Shown here: piece after piece, positions 35,927 to 44,206 of the stretch
Position numbering within the stretch: the stretch's first letter is position 1
Layout: every line of letters starts with the position of its first letter
Assembly: GCF_001956045.1 (NCBI RefSeq)
Contig: NZ_MRTH01000038.1
Span: forward strand, 1-64,000
Source: Paenibacillus sp. FSL H7-0331
Lineage (GTDB): Bacteria > Bacillota > Bacilli > Paenibacillales > NBRC-103111
Length of the DNA stretch: 64,000 nucleotides
Reading direction: 5' to 3'
Made by a program: the position numbers and the translations under genes
The notes under the pieces: generated by a model
The model's database searches: none
The model's input: only the letters and a program-made list of their open reading frames with translations
What the model was told of the DNA's origin: nothing

Positions 35927-37219
35927 ATGGTTTACACAGCTTTTCTTATTTTTGTGGTTACCCTGGTTTTTATCATCTGGCAGCCTAAGGGGCTAAGCAT
36001 CGGGTGGTCTGCTGTAGGAGGAGCTGTCCTTGCGCTGCTGTGCGGAGTCGTCAGCTTCATGGACGTGAGGGATGTAACACTAATCGTGTGGAATGCTACG
36101 CTCGCTTTTGTCGGAATTATTCTCTTCTCTATTATTCTCGATGAGATTGGTTTCTTCGAATGGGCAGCGCTGCATGTTGTGCGGATGGCCAAAGGCAACG
36201 GTATGGTCATGTTCGTGTACGTGGTTCTGCTCGGGGCTGCTGTGTCTGCATTGTTCGCTAATGATGGGGCCGCACTGATCCTGACCCCTATCGTGCTTGC
36301 CATGGTCCGGGCGCTGAAATTCGAGGATCGGATGATTCTGCCGTTCATTATGGCCAGCGGATTTATCGCAGACACCACCTCATTGCCTCTGGTCGTAAGC
36401 AATCTGGTTAACATCGTCTCGGCTGATTATTTTGGCATTGGCTTTGTGGAATATGCAAGCCGGATGATCGTTCCTAATTTCTTTTCACTAGCTGCGAGTA
36501 CACTTGTGCTATATCTGGTATTTCGCAAAGGTATTCCCAAACATTACGATGCACAACAGTTGAAGCAACCCCGTGAAGCAATCAAAGATATCCGCCTGTT
36601 TCGTATATCCTGGATCATTCTGGCGGTGCTTCTGTTCGGTTATCTGCTCAGTGAATTTCTCCATGTGCCCGTCTCGATCATTGCCGGCATTGCCGCTATT
36701 TCATTTGTTATTGCTGCTCATCGAAGTCCGGCGATTGACACCAAGCGGGTCATTCAGCAGGCTCCGTGGTCTGTCGTTGTGTTCTCCATCGGGATGTATG
36801 TTGTCGTCTACGGTCTGCGCAATGCAGGTCTCACAGATCAATTGGGAGCACTCATCCAGGCGATTGCGGATCAAGGATTACTTGCGGCTACACTGGGTAT
36901 GGGATTTATCGCGGCCCTGTTGTCATCTATGATGAACAACCTGCCGACAGTGATGATCGATGCGCTGGCAATCAAAGGAACGAACACAGGAGGGGTTATT
37001 CGCGAAGCTTTAATTTATGCCAACGTGATCGGTTCCGATCTGGGCCCCAAAATTACACCCATCGGTTCATTGGCTACGCTGTTATGGCTGCATGTACTGG
37101 CTCGAAAAGGTGTGACCATCACATGGGGCTACTATTTTAAAATCGGTATTATCCTTACGATTCCTACACTATTGATTACGTTAATCGGGCTGTATGGTTG
37201 GCTTTGGCTAATCTCATGA
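35927..37219 (+). CDS. arsB: ArsB/NhaD-family arsenite efflux permease
   Basis: A 430-residue membrane protein with about twelve segments, the ArsB length (around 430). ArsB-type motifs are [74 protein letters not shown] and [20 protein letters not shown]. It extrudes arsenite/antimonite using the membrane potential or with an ArsA ATPase (none seen). ATG 35927 has AGGAGG 5 nt upstream. It follows a broken arsR and no arsC is adjacent, so expression may be constitutive. Confidence 0.92.
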   Translation: MVYTAFLIFVVTLVFIIWQPKGLSIGWSAVGGAVLALLCGVVSFMDVRDVTLIVWNATLAFVGIILFSIILDEIGFFEWAALHVVRMAKGNGMVMFVYVVLLGAAVSALFANDGAALILTPIVLAMVRALKFEDRMILPFIMASGFIADTTSLPLVVSNLVNIVSADYFGIGFVEYASRMIVPNFFSLAASTLVLYLVFRKGIPKHYDAQQLKQPREAIKDIRLFRISWIILAVLLFGYLLSEFLHVPVSIIAGIAAISFVIAAHRSPAIDTKRVIQQAPWSVVVFSIGMYVVVYGLRNAGLTDQLGALIQAIADQGLLAATLGMGFIAALLSSMMNNLPTVMIDALAIKGTNTGGVIREALIYANVIGSDLGPKITPIGSLATLLWLHVLARKGVTITWGYYFKIGIILTIPTLLITLIGLYGWLWLIS

Positions 37220-37243
37220 CCCCCACACCTAACTGAACCCTCT

Positions 37244-38305
37244 TCACGGATACGGGACTACTAATAGTACACGAGTCCCCACTCCGGGTTCCGAATGAAT
37301 CGTTAACTGACCTCCCACAGCACGCGCACGCTCCTCCATACTAAACAATCCGACACCTCGGGAAACCGCTTCGCGTACAAAGCCTTTCCCTGCATCGATA
37401 ATTTCAACTCTTAAGCTGTCTGCAAGCACCTGCACACTAACCATAGCCTGATCGACGTCCGCATATTTCCCTACATTGGTTAAGGCTTCCTGAATGGTTC
37501 GATAAATAGTGGTTTCTTCGGGAGCTCCCAGCCTTTTACGCAAATTGGTATCAAAGCTGACCTTGATTCCATAATGCTCGGAAAAATTATCGATATACGT
37601 GCGAATCGCCGGCACGACGCCAAGATCATCCAGTACCGAGGGTCTTAGCTCCCAGGCCAGCTCGCGTACGTCCTCAATAATATGCGAAACATGCGTTCGA
37701 ATGGCTCCCAGGTCGGAATGAACATTTTCCCCAATCAATCGATCCATCTGAATAATCAGCGAAAACAAGCTTTGACCGATACCATCATGCAGCTCACGGG
37801 AAAATCTCCGCCGTTCCTCCTCCTGTATGTGCATGACCTGCTTCATCATCTGCTGCAGCTCTTCCTGCACCCGCTTCAGCTCGGTCACTTCATTACGAAT
37901 CGCCCAATACTGATAAGGCTTCCCCTGCTCGCCGATAAAAGGAACAATCGTCGTATTTACCCAATAATAGCTGCCATCCTTGGAACGGTTTTTGATGTCG
38001 CCGCGCCATACCTTACCTGCAGTAATCGTCCCCCATAAATCATTCATAAAAGCTTTATCATGATAACCTGAGTTGATGATCCGATGATCCCGTCCGATCA
38101 GTTCTTCTCGATCATATTTGGAAATTTCACAAAATTTATCATTGACGTAGCGAATGATACCCTTGTCGTCTGTCATTGCCACTATTGACGATTCATCCAG
38201 AGCAAATTTTAGATCAGCGAGCTGTTTCAAAGCGCCAGCATGCAGCTCCATCATGTTGGATGTGTTTCCTTGTTCCGAATATTCAGGATCAGGCATATTA
38301 TTCAA
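37244..38305 (-). CDS. PAS-domain sensor histidine kinase, NreB-like
   Basis: A 353-residue cytoplasmic kinase without membrane segments. The PAS domain (about 30-150) includes YVNDKFCEISKYDREELIG and PYQYWAIRNEVTELKR. HisKA_3 has the phospho-acceptor His in RRRFSRELHDGIGQSLFSL, and HATPase_c follows (EALTNVGKYA, DAGKGF, GVGLFSMEERARAVGG). It resembles the nitrate/oxygen sensor NreB, but the PAS domain has only one Cys, so the four-Cys Fe-S cluster of staphylococcal NreB is absent. TTG 38305 has AAGGGG 10 nt upstream and overlaps the regulator stop by 8 bp; ATG 38296 is an alternative. Confidence 0.87.
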   Translation of the reverse strand: MNNMPDPEYSEQGNTSNMMELHAGALKQLADLKFALDESSIVAMTDDKGIIRYVNDKFCEISKYDREELIGRDHRIINSGYHDKAFMNDLWGTITAGKVWRGDIKNRSKDGSYYWVNTTIVPFIGEQGKPYQYWAIRNEVTELKRVQEELQQMMKQVMHIQEEERRRFSRELHDGIGQSLFSLIIQMDRLIGENVHSDLGAIRTHVSHIIEDVRELAWELRPSVLDDLGVVPAIRTYIDNFSEHYGIKVSFDTNLRKRLGAPEETTIYRTIQEALTNVGKYADVDQAMVSVQVLADSLRVEIIDAGKGFVREAVSRGVGLFSMEERARAVGGQLTIHSEPGVGTRVLLVVPYP

Positions 38306-38948
38306 AATTCAGCAGCCCCTTTTTCATTGCATATTTAACAAGCTCAGGCCTTGTCTTAAGACCGAGTTTTTCCATCACATTGGCTTTATGCGATTCAACG
38401 GTTTTTACACTGATCACGAGCTGCTCCGCCACTTCCTTGTTGCTGTAGCCCTTGGCGACCAGTGATACGACTTCCGTTTCACGATCGGAAAGTGTCTCCA
38501 TGCTGCTGCCTTCTCCATCACGAAGTCGATCTACATATTCAATCATTAATCGCTTGGTTGCTGTCGGATATAAATACGCATTGCCGGCGGCGACCGAACG
38601 GATTGCCGTTAATAGCTCGTCATGTGGGGCTGTTTTGAGAATATATCCTGAAGCTCCGGCATGAATCGCCCGGAATAAATATTCGTCATCATCATGCATA
38701 GTCAAAATAAGAATAGCGGTTTCAGGTAACACCTGCTTCAGTTCTTTGGCTGCCGTTAATCCGTCCTTGCCGTGAGGCATACTTAAATCCATCAGCACGA
38801 CATCCGGACGCAATCTCAATGACAATTCAATAGCCTCATTTCCTTCGGACGCTTCCCCAATGACCTGCATATCTTCCTTGGCATTCAAGAGCATCATGAG
38901 TCCGGAACGAACTACCGCATGGTCATCGACAATACATAGCTTGATCAT
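38298..38948 (-). CDS. LuxR/NarL-family response regulator, NreC-like
   Basis: A 216-residue regulator. The receiver domain has DDHAVVRSG, phospho-acceptor Asp in VVLMDLSMPHGKDG and ILKTAPHDEL. A LuxR-type helix-turn-helix follows (about 150-210; LSDRETEVVSLVAKGYSNKEVAEQL then VKTVESHKANVMEKLGL). It forms an operon with the kinase downstream. A palindrome of the NreC form (AGGG-N4-CCCT) lies at 41491-41506 before the GAF and fnr genes. ATG 38948 has GGAGG 5 nt upstream, behind two hairpin repeats. Confidence 0.9.
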   Translation of the reverse strand: MIKLCIVDDHAVVRSGLMMLLNAKEDMQVIGEASEGNEAIELSLRLRPDVVLMDLSMPHGKDGLTAAKELKQVLPETAILILTMHDDDEYLFRAIHAGASGYILKTAPHDELLTAIRSVAAGNAYLYPTATKRLMIEYVDRLRDGEGSSMETLSDRETEVVSLVAKGYSNKEVAEQLVISVKTVESHKANVMEKLGLKTRPELVKYAMKKGLLNFE

Positions 38949-38956
38949 GTTATCCT

Positions 38957-39024
38957 CCTTAGAGTTTGCGAAGCAAACTTACTACGTAAGCTTCATCCCT
39001 GAGTTTGCGGAGCAAACTTATGTA
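38957..39024 (-). repeat. Two pre-Shine-Dalgarno hairpin repeats upstream of the NreC-like gene
   Basis: Proximal unit (sense): AAGCTTACGTAGT, then hairpin AAGTTTGC-TTC-GCAAACTC, running into TAAGGAGG. The distal unit keeps the hairpin AAGTTTGC-TCC-GCAAACTC, but its GCTTACG box is eroded. Confidence 0.8.
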
Positions 39025-39116
39025 TTTATCGTAACAAAAAAAACGAACCCCTACAACGATGCAGCCAGTTCCAGCGATTATTTATTATTTATCGAGCTGG
39101 CACGATGGGTAAGGAA

Positions 39117-39159
39117 TTGACAATATTAGTTGTCTTGAATATAATTGTCTAAACAACTA
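39117..39159 (+). promoter_or_regulatory. marR promoter with overlapping inverted repeat
   Basis: TTGACA (39117-39122), 17-bp spacer and TATAAT (39140-39145) form a consensus sigma-A promoter. The inverted repeat TAGTTGT (39127-39133) and ACAACTA (39153-39159) brackets the -10, as expected for MarR autorepression. Confidence 0.7.
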
Positions 39160-39192
39160 TATGATGAGTATAACAGAAAAGGAATGATTACA

Positions 39193-39645
39193 ATGACAAC
39201 TAACTTTAACGGTTTAGATCGTTCAGTCGGCTTCATCATGGGCATGACCTATCGTAAATTAACAACTCTCCTCCAGCATAGGCTAAAAGAGTATGACATT
39301 ACGCCTGAGCAATGGTCTGTATTGTACCAGATCGACAAGACTAACGGCATGATCCAAAAGGATATTGCCAAGCTTTCGGGAAAAGATAAACCGACGACGA
39401 CCCGCATTCTCGATCATTTGGAGGGCAAGGGCTTCATCTATAAGAAAATCGGAGAAAACGATCGACGCTCATTTCTCGTTCATATCACGGATAAAGGCAG
39501 ATCGGTGATCCTGAAGACGACCCCGATCGAGCATCAAGTCTCTGAGGATGTTAAGCAGTGTGTATCGGATGACGAATATGATCTGCTTATTGAGCTTCTT
39601 CTTCGGATCAACAATCACGCAAACGAATTAACAGAAAGAAAGTAG
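39193..39645 (+). CDS. MarR-family transcriptional regulator
   Basis: A 150-residue winged-helix regulator. Helix-turn-helix IQKDIAKLSGKDKPTTTRILDHLEGKGFI (about 62-90) and wing GENDRRSFLVHITDKG are clear. ATG 39193 has AAAGGA 9 nt upstream; ATG 39184 and the open frame to 39145 lie in the promoter region. Eleven bases separate it from an MFS exporter, a common repressor-efflux pair. An inverted repeat over the -10 suggests it represses its own operon; the inducer is unknown. Confidence 0.88.
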   Translation: MTTNFNGLDRSVGFIMGMTYRKLTTLLQHRLKEYDITPEQWSVLYQIDKTNGMIQKDIAKLSGKDKPTTTRILDHLEGKGFIYKKIGENDRRSFLVHITDKGRSVILKTTPIEHQVSEDVKQCVSDDEYDLLIELLLRINNHANELTERK

Positions 39646-39656
39646 GCGCCAACGCT

Positions 39657-40859
39657 ATGCCTCATCCTATACACCCACAAAAATTATGGACGAAACCGTT
39701 TATTTCTTTAACTATTTGCTCATTGCTTTTATTTTTAAATTTGCAAATGATGCTGTCTTCTTTCCCCGCGTATGTCAAAAATGAATTTCATGTAGGCGAC
39801 CTATCCGTCAGTCTTGTGACCAGCGTGTTTGCGATAACCGCCATCCTATCGCGCTTTTTGAGTGCGGTATTAATGCGTAGGGTGCATCGTAATGTGATTT
39901 TGTTTGCCGGACTGGTCATTGCTTCTGTGATGACCGGCATTACGATATGGGCTGGCTCTATAGGTTCGATGCTTGTTATGCGCGTAGGCTTCGGCATCGG
40001 TTTCGGGATAGTAAGCACGATCATACCTACATTGGTATCGCAAATTATTCCATCAAAAAGAATCGGGGAAGGCATCGGCTACTTTGGCCTTTCTACCAGC
40101 CTCGCCATGTCGATAGGGCCCATGATTGGATTAAATGTGATGAAGCATTATGGGTTCAGTATGTTGGCGATCATTAGCACCGCTGCCGTTATTTTGATTT
40201 TCCCGATCATTTTGCTGTCCCGCGCGATTCCACCCGCTCCCAGCACGACTCATACTGCGGGTGAACGATCTCAATCCAAACCGGCTTTTAATACAAAACT
40301 GTTATTTCCTTCACTGCTGAACGTCATACTGGCGGTGACCTACAGCGGCTTGCTCAGCTTTATAGCCTTGTACGGCGAAATGAGGCATCTGGATCAGGTT
40401 GGTTTGTTTTTCTTGTTTAATGCCTTTACGATTATTTTGATCCGCCCTATTTCCGGTAAACTTTTTGACAGAAAAGGACCTGCGGCTGTTCTTATTCCAG
40501 CGGCTATCAGTGTCGTCGCAAGCTTGACAGTGCTTTCCTATACCACCTCGATGTCCATGCTCATCGTATCCGCTCTATTATATGGACTGGGCTTCGGTGC
40601 GATCCAGCCAACCCTTCAAGCCTGGATGCTTCGATCCTCAACCAAGGAGCAGTATGGAATGGCGAACAGTATGTTCTATAACACCACTGACTTTGGTATT
40701 GCAATAGGTGCGTTAATTCTCGGGGCCATCTCGTCCATGTCCGATTACGCGATCATGTATCGTTATTCGGCAGGATTCATGATCTTGTTTCTTATTGTGT
40801 ATGTGGTGGTTAAATGGGTATCAGCTACAAAAAGAACGCAGCCGGCTGTTACGAAATAA
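39657..40859 (+). CDS. MFS efflux transporter
   Basis: A 400-residue, twelve-segment MFS permease of the YfcJ/YwfA-like drug:H+ antiporter type. The loop 2-3 motif is present as ILSRFLSAVLMRRVHRNVILFAG, and FDRKGPAAVLIPAAIS marks the equivalent loop in the second half. The ribosome site is weak (AGTAGG about 10 nt from ATG 39657), so translation may depend on the upstream marR. The substrate is probably a toxic compound sensed by MarR (inference). Confidence 0.88.
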   Translation: MPHPIHPQKLWTKPFISLTICSLLLFLNLQMMLSSFPAYVKNEFHVGDLSVSLVTSVFAITAILSRFLSAVLMRRVHRNVILFAGLVIASVMTGITIWAGSIGSMLVMRVGFGIGFGIVSTIIPTLVSQIIPSKRIGEGIGYFGLSTSLAMSIGPMIGLNVMKHYGFSMLAIISTAAVILIFPIILLSRAIPPAPSTTHTAGERSQSKPAFNTKLLFPSLLNVILAVTYSGLLSFIALYGEMRHLDQVGLFFLFNAFTIILIRPISGKLFDRKGPAAVLIPAAISVVASLTVLSYTTSMSMLIVSALLYGLGFGAIQPTLQAWMLRSSTKEQYGMANSMFYNTTDFGIAIGALILGAISSMSDYAIMYRYSAGFMILFLIVYVVVKWVSATKRTQPAVTK

Positions 40860-40887
40860 ACTACTCGTTATGGCTACCGGCTTTTTT

Positions 40888-41394
40888 CTAAACAGGTCCA
40901 GTCTCAAAAGTGGATGGCTGTTGCGTATCGCTCTGTTCCCTAGGAACTCCATAATTGTGAATCTGAATAGCATGACCAACCTCAATGGCGCAGGAATCCA
41001 GGTATTGCAGCTCGGTTGTCGCGTACAGCCGGGCTTGGCGGGCTCCTACTATTATAATTCCGCTCGGAGACGCTAACGGTCCTATTGGTACAGCTGCTGC
41101 AGCGTGCAGTCCTTCGGCAGTCATTAAAGCACAATCCAGCTTCTCTCCACCTATATCTGTTGATGAGGAATCGCTAATAACGGCTTCACCAAGTCTCCAA
41201 GCTAAACCTGGAAGCCCTTTTCCGCGTTTCACGACCATCCCCTTATAGCGATGATTCAGATTACCGCTGGCGTAATACCAGGCATAGGTTCGTCCGTCCT
41301 CCCGCGGGAGCGCCAAAGCTGCAAAGTCATGGGACGAGCTGATTCGCAGATGATCTATAAGTCTTCTCATAGGATCCCCTTCGTATTCCACCAT
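40888..41394 (-). CDS. GAF-domain protein, NreA-like
   Basis: A 168-residue protein consisting of one GAF domain plus a disordered tail (EQSDTQQPSTFETGP). Segments YYASGNLNHRYKGMVVKRGKGLPGLAWRLGEAVI and AAAAVPIGPLASPSGIIIVG resemble the nitrate-binding NreA, which controls NreB in staphylococci. The NreBC-like pair lies 2 kb away and not in the same operon. The gene is divergent from fnr across a 309-bp region containing a palindrome of the NreC form and an Fnr box. Confidence 0.75.
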   Translation of the reverse strand: MVEYEGDPMRRLIDHLRISSSHDFAALALPREDGRTYAWYYASGNLNHRYKGMVVKRGKGLPGLAWRLGEAVISDSSSTDIGGEKLDCALMTAEGLHAAAAVPIGPLASPSGIIIVGARQARLYATTELQYLDSCAIEVGHAIQIHNYGVPREQSDTQQPSTFETGPV

Positions 41395-41490
41395 GCCCGC
41401 TCCCCCTTAAAAGTGATGTCCTTCGTTGAGCTATCCGATATCATTCCCTGCGTGTTGTTCTATTGTAACGCTGTGGACCTTCCTTGTATG

Positions 41491-41506
41491 TCAGGGAATT
41501 CCCTGA
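41491..41506. promoter_or_regulatory. Perfect palindrome resembling an NreC site
   Basis: TCAGGGAATTCCCTGA, 16 bp and fully self-complementary. Its core AGGG-N4-CCCT agrees with the NreC-type site TAGGG-N4-CCCTA. It lies between the divergent NreA-like and fnr genes, and the window encodes an NreBC-like system. Confidence 0.55.
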
Positions 41507-41580
41507 AAACGTATAAGGGAATATGATGGGGGGATATTGGGCTTTAACATGGCTAATTCAAGGATATCCCTGAGCTGACT

Positions 41581-41596
41581 TGTGATTTTCCTCACA
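41581..41596. promoter_or_regulatory. Fnr/Crp-type box upstream of fnr
   Basis: TGTGATTTTCCTCACA is a perfect TGTGA-N6-TCACA site, the target form for Bacillus Fnr. It lies 115 bp before the preferred fnr start, indicating autoregulation. No strong -10 is visible at the ideal distance; TATGAT near 41663 is a possible one. Nothing else is seen in the 41395-41703 gap. Confidence 0.7.
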
Positions 41597-41703
41597 GTAA
41601 GAGGTCATTTTACCCTTCCCAAAAATCAGGAGATCCCCCGATGCCTTTTTATGAGCGTTCGCGCTATGATAAGGGTATCCAATACGGAGAGGGGATGGCT
41701 GGA

Positions 41704-42441
41704 ATGGCCATTGATGAATATATGCAAACAGCTTCCATAGAAGGAAATACGAAAGAGGGAATTTCCAATTTCTTTTCACCCGAAAATATGGAGAGACTGC
41801 ACAGCATTATGTACACCAAGCACGCCAAGGCAGATACCTTGCTGTTCTGGGAGGGTGACCCCGCTGATTACCTGTATTATATTAAAAAAGGTCTCGTCAA
41901 GCTGACGAAGACTACGGATGCTGGCACAAAGGTTACGCTTTACCTCCATCATACCGATGATATGTTCGGACAGATTGATCCTTTTCAGGAATCTGCGCAT
42001 ACCTTTAATGCAGAGGTCATGGAGGACGCCGAGTTCGGCATCATCCAGCAAAAGGATTTGGAAACCTTGCTATGGCAGCATGGTGATCTCGCCATTGAGT
42101 TTATGAAGTGGATGGGCATGATGCATCGGATGACGCAAACCAAATTCCGTGACCTCATGCTATATGGAAAACCGGGTGCCCTCTGCTCGCTGCTCATCCG
42201 TTTAAGCAATTCCTATGGTGTTCCCGCAGGCGATTGCATCCAGATCACCAAAAAAATCAACAATTCGGAAATGGCCGAAATGATCGGCGCGACCCGCGAA
42301 AGTGTGAACCGGATGCTGAGTGACCTGCGTAAACAAGAAGCGATCTCAATGGAAAACGGTACGCTGACCATTAACGATGTCCATTATCTTCAGGATATTT
42401 GCAAATGTGAAAACTGCCCTAAGGAAATTTGCCGCGTTTAA
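41704..42441 (+). CDS. fnr: Crp/Fnr-family anaerobic regulator Fnr
   Basis: A 245-residue regulator: cyclic-nucleotide-binding-like beta-roll (about 25-130), dimer helix (EFMKWMGMMHRMTQTKFRDLML) and C-terminal helix-turn-helix (NNSEMAEMIGATRESVNRMLSDLRKQEAI). The C-terminus CKCENCPKEIC matches the Cys cluster of Bacillus subtilis Fnr, which binds a [4Fe-4S] centre near its C-terminus and activates anaerobic respiration genes. Start: ATG 41704 (GAGAGGGG about 9 nt upstream) gives the family length. ATG 41641 in the same frame also has a fair site (AGGAG), so a 21-residue longer form is possible. A perfect Fnr box lies upstream. Confidence 0.9.
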   Translation: MAIDEYMQTASIEGNTKEGISNFFSPENMERLHSIMYTKHAKADTLLFWEGDPADYLYYIKKGLVKLTKTTDAGTKVTLYLHHTDDMFGQIDPFQESAHTFNAEVMEDAEFGIIQQKDLETLLWQHGDLAIEFMKWMGMMHRMTQTKFRDLMLYGKPGALCSLLIRLSNSYGVPAGDCIQITKKINNSEMAEMIGATRESVNRMLSDLRKQEAISMENGTLTINDVHYLQDICKCENCPKEICRV

Positions 42442-42453
42442 GGGACTTTCATA

Positions 42454-42497
42454 CAAAAAAACAAATAAACCTCCCACGAACTTAAGGAGGTTATTTG
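42454..42497 (-). terminator. Intrinsic terminator, possibly bidirectional, after the NAD(P)-binding gene
   Basis: Stem CAAATAACCTCC / GGAGGTTTATTTG (one bulge), followed on the minus strand by a run of seven T. It lies between the convergent fnr and NAD(P)-binding genes and may serve both. Confidence 0.8.
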
Positions 42498-42509
42498 CTC
42501 ATTTTATAA

Positions 42510-43157
42510 TTATTCAGCCTCGGACACTACCGTAAATCGCTGATTGACATGCTGTGGCTTTTCAATTTCATCTACAACAGCAATTGCATAATCGGCATAG
42601 CTGATATAGCTTTCGCCTTTAGAATTAACGAGTAGGTGATCCTGTCCTTTTTGATAGGTTCCTGTTCGCTTGCCCTCTGGTGAGAAGAAAGCAGACGGAC
42701 TCATAAACGTCCACTGAATTGAATCGGTTTGCTGCAAAATTCTTAAGTTTTCTCCTTGATTCTTGGCAGTAGGTAAATATTGTGCTGGAAACTCCGGTGT
42801 ATTGTACAATTGCAGCTTTTTATCCGGATCAACGAACAGGCTTCCCGCCCCTCCTACTACGATCAAACGGGTGTTAGGTGCTTGCTTTAAAGCTTCAATT
42901 AAGACATTGCCTGCTTCTACATGAAGATGCTCTTTCCCGGCTGGCGCGCCAAATGCATTCACCACGACATCAAATGACAGCAGATCATCAGAAGTAAGCT
43001 CGAACACTTCTTTTTCCAAAACCATAACATGGTCGTCTATGGAAATTTTTGATGCATTTCTGACAATAGCTGTTACCTGATGTCCTCTGTCCACAGCTTC
43101 TTTAGCAATAAGACTGCCTGCTTTTCCACTGGCTCCAACAATTCCGATTTTCATCAT
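42510..43157 (-). CDS. NAD(P)-binding oxidoreductase, YwnB/NmrA-like
   Basis: A 215-residue atypical short-chain dehydrogenase-like protein. The N-terminal Rossmann motif is IGIVGASGKAGSLIAKEA, followed by VTAIVRNASKI and VNAFGAPAGKE; LIVVGGAGSLFVDP marks the later strand. No Tyr-x3-Lys catalytic pair is evident, as usual in this group. It follows the CatE-like dioxygenase gene by 19 bp on the same strand, so both probably belong to one HxlR-controlled operon responding to quinones or electrophiles (inference). Confidence 0.85.
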   Translation of the reverse strand: MMKIGIVGASGKAGSLIAKEAVDRGHQVTAIVRNASKISIDDHVMVLEKEVFELTSDDLLSFDVVVNAFGAPAGKEHLHVEAGNVLIEALKQAPNTRLIVVGGAGSLFVDPDKKLQLYNTPEFPAQYLPTAKNQGENLRILQQTDSIQWTFMSPSAFFSPEGKRTGTYQKGQDHLLVNSKGESYISYADYAIAVVDEIEKPQHVNQRFTVVSEAE

Positions 43158-43176
43158 GATCCCATCCTTCTTGTCC

Positions 43177-44040
43177 TTATTTATTTACAACTAATCTAAT
43201 TTCAATACCGGTAGGATCCTTCAGCGCCCAGTCTCCATTAGCCTCGGTCACGGCAATACCTGCTTGGCTAACCCGCTCAATGACAGCTTGCAGCTCGGCC
43301 TGGTTCGGAACAACGATGGTGAAGTAAGCCAATCCGGTGCCTTCTGCAGGTGCCAGAGGTGCGCCGACTCCCGCCCAAATATTCAGCCCGATATGATGAT
43401 GGTAGCCACCCGCCGCTATGAATAATGCTCCCATGTTGGCCGCCCCATTCAGTTCGACCGTAAACCCGAGGACGTCGATATAAAAGGCTTTCGACTGCTG
43501 CAAATCGCTCACATGCAGATGAATATGCCCGATAATAGTTCCAGTCGGCAATCCAGTCCAAGACTCGTCTCCAGCTTCAGCAAGCAATCCGTCCCAATCG
43601 ATCGGGTCAGTTGCCATCTTGTAATTCCCCTGCGCATCACGCTTCCAGCTCTCGCGAGGTCGGTCTCTGTAAATTTCAATACCGTTGTTATCCGGGTCAG
43701 CAATATATAAAGCCTCACTCACCAGATGATCCGCCTGCCCGATATGAATACCGGACTGAATCAGATTTCTTAATGATAACCCCAGAGTCTTACGATCCGG
43801 AACGAGAATTGCAAAATGATACAGACCTGCTGAGGATCTGCGCGGTACTATGGCGCCTGTTACTTCTTGAATCGCTAACAAGACCTGATGCCCATCTACA
43901 GTAAATCTTGCACTGTCAGCCGTTTGATCCAATACCTGTAATCCGACAACTTCCTTATAAAACTGAATAGAGCGTGCCAGATTGCTAACCTTTAAATGAA
44001 CCTCGCCGAGTACCGTATTGGGATGAATGGAATCTTTCAT
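43177..44040 (-). CDS. Two-domain VOC dioxygenase, CatE-like
   Basis: A 287-residue extradiol dioxygenase-type protein with two VOC modules. The first begins LGEVHLKVSNLARSIQFYKEVVGL and contains YHFAILVPDR; the second begins IGHIHLHVSDLQQSKAFYIDVLGF, contains YHHHIGLNIW and ends in LKDPTGIEIRLV. His and Glu residues at the usual metal-binding positions are present in the second module. Bacillus CatE (285 residues) is catechol-2,3-dioxygenase under control of YodB; the divergent HxlR gene here is YodB-like. ATG 44040 has AAGGGGAG 7 nt upstream; the frame to 44070 lies in the promoter. Confidence 0.87.
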   Translation of the reverse strand: MKDSIHPNTVLGEVHLKVSNLARSIQFYKEVVGLQVLDQTADSARFTVDGHQVLLAIQEVTGAIVPRRSSAGLYHFAILVPDRKTLGLSLRNLIQSGIHIGQADHLVSEALYIADPDNNGIEIYRDRPRESWKRDAQGNYKMATDPIDWDGLLAEAGDESWTGLPTGTIIGHIHLHVSDLQQSKAFYIDVLGFTVELNGAANMGALFIAAGGYHHHIGLNIWAGVGAPLAPAEGTGLAYFTIVVPNQAELQAVIERVSQAGIAVTEANGDWALKDPTGIEIRLVVNK

Positions 44041-44076
44041 TGTGCAGCTCCCCTTTAAGATTAGAATCACGCATAT

Positions 44077-44124
44077 AAGTTACTTTTCGTAACTAAATAT
44101 ACAATTATAACTTTTTAATGTCAA
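44077..44124 (-). promoter_or_regulatory. catE-like promoter with HxlR-type operator
   Basis: Minus-strand TTGACA (44124-44119), 17-bp spacer, TATATT (44101-44096). Immediately downstream, over the likely start site, is the palindrome AGTTAC-N5-GTAACT (44078-44094). This fits steric repression by the divergent HxlR/YodB-like regulator. Confidence 0.7.
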
Positions 44125-44132
44125 GTTTAATA

Positions 44133-44169
44133 TTTACTTTTTGTAACTTAATAATAAATAGTATATAAT
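44133..44169 (+). promoter_or_regulatory. hxlR promoter with second operator
   Basis: TTGTAA (44141-44146), 17-bp spacer and TATAAT (44164-44169). The palindrome TTTAC-N5-GTAACT (44133-44148) overlaps the -35. It matches the operator of the divergent promoter, so the regulator should repress itself as well. Confidence 0.65.
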
Positions 44170-44206
44170 AAAAGAAAATCTACAACAATGCGAGGTGATC
44201 ATACCT

